Source of the DNA: Liolophura sinensis
Taxonomy: Eukaryota; Mollusca; Polyplacophora; Chitonida; Chitonidae
Direction: 5' to 3'
Assembly: GCF_032854445.1 (NCBI RefSeq)
Contig: NC_088301.1
Location: 23,088,726-23,152,725 of the forward strand
DNA: 64,000 nt
In this document: positions 60,070-64,000 of the stretch, piece after piece
Layout of the letters: every line of letters begins with the position of its first letter
Position numbering within the stretch: position 1 is the first letter of the stretch
Notes under the pieces: generated by a model
Databases searched by the model: none
What the model was told of the DNA's origin: nothing
What the model saw: only the letters and a program-made list of their open reading frames with translations
Program-made: the position numbers and the translations under genes

Positions 60070-61930
60070 CAGTTTCTTGTCAAGTCTTTTTTTCAATGAC
60101 TGCTTGACATACTGTAGGTTTGTCAACCTTGTGTAGCAGGAACCGTCTGTAATTCAGGTGTGCGCTGTCAAAGGTTACAAAGCTATCTGCCCCTTGTTAT
60201 TAAAGCGAGCGCTGTATGGTGAAGTTGCTTGTCTGATGTACATGTTAAAGATCTCCAGCATAGGATTTTTAAACTTTGGATATGGATAATGTAGTTGTGT
60301 ACTGTCAAGTTACATTTTTTTCCACAACTTTTTACCACCGAGTAGAAGAAAGTGAGGGGGGATGCATATATGTTTCTTCAGTATCTTTCACAGCTTTTTT
60401 CTTTGACTGAGAAACCATATACCTTTGGTTGCAAGCGGTGAAATCAACATGGACAGAATGGTTGCCATGTTGACACTATCAAACATTCAGTTGGGAAAGC
60501 AGTACAATTAAGTAAAACAAAATCATTAGGTAACATGAAATTATACAAGGTTATTTTTTGTTGTACTGGAACAGCTTTTTTGGGAGGGGGTGATTAAATG
60601 AGGAATATTGATTAAATGCCCTTATAACATTCAGATTACAGTTATCTGTCAGTCCAAGTTGACCTAATACATAGAGTCCAGCCTAGCTGGGTCATGTCTA
60701 AAAACATGAAAATTTATCTTAAATACATCAGCATTTTTCTCACAGCACACAGGATACTTCATTCGATGTAGGACTGTGACTTTGTGGGGTGTTGTATATG
60801 CATGGTGTCGTCCACAATGCATTTCAGTGAGGTTTGCAACACTTAACAGGAATGGATTAAGCAAATGTTAGTAATATTAATGACCAATGAGTATGGTTAA
60901 ATTAATTGAAATAATGCCAAAGGGGAGTGCATATTCTGTTATTACCTGTGAAAATTATATTTTGGAAATCCCTGTTCCAGAGAGTAAGATATGGCGACGA
61001 TCTTACACAGAATATAATTAATATATTAGTAGAAAGCTTACATTGATGTAAAAAGTGTATTTTATGTAATTATGGGTTTTTCAAGAATTTAAAGGTTTAG
61101 GACAGAGCTGGACCTAGATGTTGAATCCTCAAAGGCCTAGGAAAATACAGGACTGGTTTGTTTAAGATGGCAAGTGATTCAGATATAAAGAAATCCGTCG
61201 CACCGGCTATGGAGAATTCCCAAAGTCAAAGTGATAGAGCACGTAAGTACCGATGTATATGGTTGTTCAAAACATTTGGTTTTTAAAATGTTTTTCTGCT
61301 ATATATTACTTAGGGTTGCTATTTGGTAGAGTTTGATGTGAGGCCTTTTATACAGTTCTCTGATAACTCCATGTGTCTTGTCCTGTTAAATTGGAAGTTG
61401 AAGTGTTACGGCAAGACAGTGATTTCTTTTCTCCTACATTTCTTTTCAACACTAAATGTCAAAATCTTTTGATTTTGGTCAGGACTGGAAGGCTATGGAG
61501 CCCTGCTCGTATTACCTGCATTGATGAAGGAACAACTGGGGAACTTTCTTTGTGTAGAAGAGGATGTAAGTTTTTTTAACACTTCATCACTTTGTTTGCT
61601 TTTAAACTTCTGACTATCCACAAAAATTTCACACCGACTAAAGTTTGCTGAAAAATATAATTGTTTTTGTTCTTTTAGAAGTTAGACATCATATTACACT
61701 GCAAAACTTTCAGTGTACAGTTTTAAACATTTTGGTACCACGTAGCAGTGACGTGTGGTAACAGTACACAGGTTATGTAGCCATATAACACTGCATGTAT
61801 CTATGTACATGATCGTACCATAATGAGTCCAGAGCAGCTGTATTATTTCTTTGATATCAGCATGGGGTGGCTTAACTGTATTCTGCAAAATATTTTTTTA
61901 TTCCCTTTGAGATTTAACAAAACTGTCACT
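60070..61930. other. Region between the Tc1 insertion and the last conserved exon
   Basis: Mostly AT-rich intron-like sequence. Two stretches have exon-like borders: 61164-61240 (ATG, 25 codons, gtaagt donor at 61241) and about 61376-61569 (open frame CPVKLEVEVLRQDSDFF..., following a ttttatacag acceptor). Neither has a motif I can assign; they may be exons of the broken SAMD3-like gene. Confidence 0.3.
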
Positions 61931-62478
61931 CTGTTTCAGAAACCAGAGGATGTCAAGGAACCTATCCTAGTTTACAACGGCAATTTGCTTGAGGATGCAG
62001 AGTTCACAGTAATCACAGAGAATGAAGTTGTAGTCAAACCTCTGGACCTTGTACAGGGTTTTGAATGCTTGCTGGCCGCATATCACCTGTTCAACATTTT
62101 TTACTCCTCTTGCCTGGTAAATACGTTGACATTCATACAGAAAATTATACTTAACCTCACAGATGATTCAACTAACACACGGAACATAAGTAACCATGTT
62201 ATATTCACCTGGAGTTGATGTCAAAGAAGTTAGAATTGCACTATGTGAAACTTTGATCATAAATGTTTAAACAAAGATGGTCCCCTTATTCAGATATTAA
62301 GTACAAGTTGATGTTGAAGAAGTTGAGATTGCATTTTCTGAAACTTTGGTAATAAATGTTGTGATCTAAAACTTCTGTTGTTAAATAAATAAACATTTTT
62401 GGCACTTCACCCAAAGTATGGAAAATACGTCATTTCGTTTGACGATCTACTTAAAGACAGTTTGTACTTTTTTGTGTG

Positions 62479-62722
62479 AAAAGAGGATTTACATGTAAAT
62501 CTGAGACTGCTATATGTAGTACACTAAAGCTTCTCTTGGTGAACAGTGCCACCTTGTATTTGAACCCAGGAGAATGCATGGTGATCACGGATAGTACCAG
62601 AAAAGAGGATTTACATGTAAATCTGAGACTGCTATATGTAGTACACTAAAGCTTCTCTTGGTGAACAGTGCCACCTTGTATGTGAACCCAGCAGAATGCA
62701 TGGTGATCACGGATAGTACCAG
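62479..62722. repeat. 122-bp tandem duplication
   Basis: 62479-62600 and 62601-62722 both start 'aaaagaggatttacatgtaa' (the first lacks part of the start) and end 'ggatagtaccag'. I see about two substitutions (tttgaaccc/tgtgaaccc; cagga/cagca), so it is recent. Confidence 0.9.
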
Positions 62723-62887
62723 TACTTGTATTTGTTCTTTTACTGACAGTGCACTTTACTGTTATCTCTCTTTTTCTTTTTCCCGGACTCGGTTTATGCA
62801 TGGATATTTCTAAAATTCAGTGACAAAGACAAACATTTGTGCTAAACATCAAAATTCCGTTGTGTAATGGCCTACTGTCATGACTGT

Positions 62888-63075
62888 AGTATTTATTTTA
62901 CTTACTGGTGTTTTACGCCGTAGTCAAGGATATTTCACTTACACCTTAACAGCCAGCAAAAAGATGAGAAGAAGCTGGTCAGTGCCTGGGGGGAAAACCC
63001 ACTACCAAGCCCAGTATGTTCGCAAACCTTCACGCTTACCACCGGAGAGAAAGACAGCATGAGTTGGCCATTATA
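62888..63075 (-). mobile_element. SINE family A copy
   Basis: 'ggtgttttacgccgtagtca', 'atatttcacttacacc', 'gcctggggggaaaacccac', 'accggagagaaagacagcat'. Confidence 0.8.
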
Positions 63076-63124
63076 TCTTGCTAACAGGCTGTAATCACTG
63101 GTCAGACGGTATTTAATTAGAGCA

Positions 63125-63430
63125 GCGTTTATCACAAGTCTAGGTAGTCCTGTGACTCGTCATGTATAGTCATGTGACTAACTGAATGAGTTATCTGATA
63201 GGCGGAGAGTCCATTGACCAACGGAAGCAGTCCTTTGAGCAAATGAGCGAGACTTTTGAACAATAAAGCGAGTCTTTTGTCTAGTTTAGTGAGTCTTTTG
63301 ACTAAATGCAAGAGTCTGGTGACTACTCATGTGACTTTTATGACTGACCATGTGACTCAATTTTCTGAGTGAAATTAGCTCAATTGTATAACTCAGATTA
63401 TTGAGTCAGTTGACCCGAACTTTTCTCTCT
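63125..63430. repeat. Cluster of GAGTC / TGACT motifs, copy 2
   Basis: More than a dozen GAGTC or GACTC pentamers in 300 bp, many within TGACTCA-like or 'gagtcttttgactaaa' units, both orientations. It ends 'ttgacccgaacttttctctc', the reverse of the edge of copy 1 at 52075. Confidence 0.6.
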
Positions 63431-63500
63431 CTGTAAAACCTCTCAGTGTTGAGCGCTAAGCGAGGCAGCAGCAAGTACCATTTTTAAAGTCTTTGGTGCA
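63430..63500 (-). mobile_element. V-SINE-like (family B) fragment
   Basis: 'gttgagcgctaagcgaggca' is the reverse complement of the family B block seen at 50000-50030 ('tgcctcgcttggcgctcagc'). Confidence 0.6.
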
Positions 63501-64000
63501 TGCTTTGTGTGTCTTGGAAATGCGTTTCTCTGAAAGTATACTTTTATACATATACTGGAATACTGTGTGATATTTATAGGCACATTTGTCATTAAATTCT
63601 AATTACAGTGGAAGTATTCAGGGCAGGAATGGACGGAGGGAAGGACGGACGGATGGAGTTTAAACGTATATAGCCCCCGCTTCCACCCGGTACCAGTCAG
63701 GAAGTAGTTGATACATTTCACAAATCCTGACATGTCAAATCTATACACTCCACCAATTCTAACAGCGTAAACTTGAACAGAATCACGATCACCCCGGACA
63801 GTCATGGGCGCATAAAGCGTTTGCTGTCTTTTTATTGCTTCTATAACAGTAAATTTCGTGTACTCCGTTGCCTGATTATTTCTTGAGTATATATGCTGTT
63901 CTTCTATTGCTCCTACAGTATACCGTTTGCTCTCCGTGGCGTGATATATACCTGTCTAATATGTCAAACTTTATTAATTCTTTAACGATAAAAGTGAAGG
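63500..64000. other. No feature seen
   Basis: AT-rich sequence with one short unremarkable - strand frame (63599-63805). No repeat family or exon was recognised. Confidence 0.5.

Larger units (their letters stand above)
53724..62218 (+). pseudogene. Broken zinc-finger / SAMD3-like family gene
   Basis: Pieces in order. (1) 53724-53950: two C2H2-like fingers (FRCAIGECQF..HF and YCNIDSCPKAF..THIKIKH), with a one-base frameshift near 53843. (2) 54110-54315 plus 55333-55379: a helical segment, interrupted inside the exon by a 1017-bp element. (3) 55820-56150: an open segment (HIDIVLQQFSEKYDEW). (4) 56190-56462: the WP..F.LP...L..A...L...I..YT block (KKWPVRFVLP, TKYTMW). (5) 57890-58290: LRDKFRNMRKRRDSG, IQWMKDES, TFADRRTLIV, LYPCLFNEEE, with in-frame TGA at about 57903 and 58184 where Arg is expected. 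(6) 61940-62218: VYNGNLL, AYHLFNIFY, LTFIQKIILNL. The order matches a large animal family often labelled SAMD3-like (from memory). Introns are retained, so it decayed in place rather than by retrocopying. Possible extra exons at 61164-61240 and 61376-61569 are uncertain. Confidence 0.6.

Overview
The window is animal genomic DNA, most likely from a marine lophotrochozoan and probably a mollusc. It is AT-rich, its genes are split by GT-AG introns, and it is littered with tRNA-derived SINEs of kinds I associate with mollusc genomes (a 3' half carrying the 'gtaaaacaccaat...aaat' tail, and a second family resembling V-domain SINEs). No taxon can be fixed from the sequence alone.

Layout. 1-860: the last three exons of an unidentified + strand gene. 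6103-16610 and 21295-35377: two tandem + strand paralogues of a secreted or membrane-tethered family 1 glycoside hydrolase (lactase-like beta-glucosidase). Each has eight coding exons with identical intron phases, and both catalytic glutamates are present in each. 38124-41975: a - strand, seven-exon gene for a lysine/arginine-rich, coiled-coil-rich protein of unknown function, containing an internal exon-pair duplication. 42994-43371: a - strand intronless histone H2A with its histone stem-loop. 47989-49880: a - strand DUF229-family (alkaline-phosphatase/sulfatase fold) type II membrane protein. About 53724-62218: a decayed + strand copy of a zinc-finger/SAMD3-like family gene, broken by frameshifts, two in-frame TGA codons at probable CGA arginine codons, a 1017-bp inverted-repeat element inside an exon, and a Tc1-like transposon (58530-60065).

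The most unusual feature is in the second glycoside hydrolase gene. Three of its splice junctions have each been turned into a tandem repeat whose unit contains the splice site: the exon 1 donor (8 x 25 bp), the exon 3 acceptor (about 36 x 47 bp) and the exon 4 donor (14 x 87 bp). The gene therefore presents dozens of decoy donors and acceptors. In the upstream paralogue, intron 2 is also filled by a different, pyrimidine-rich 33-bp minisatellite and a pentanucleotide microsatellite. The second gene also carries a six-A run that shifts the frame just before its C-terminal hydrophobic tail, predicting a soluble rather than anchored enzyme unless the run is a sequencing error.

The two hydrolases would act outside the cell or at its surface on beta-glucosides. 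The other genes appear functionally unrelated to them.
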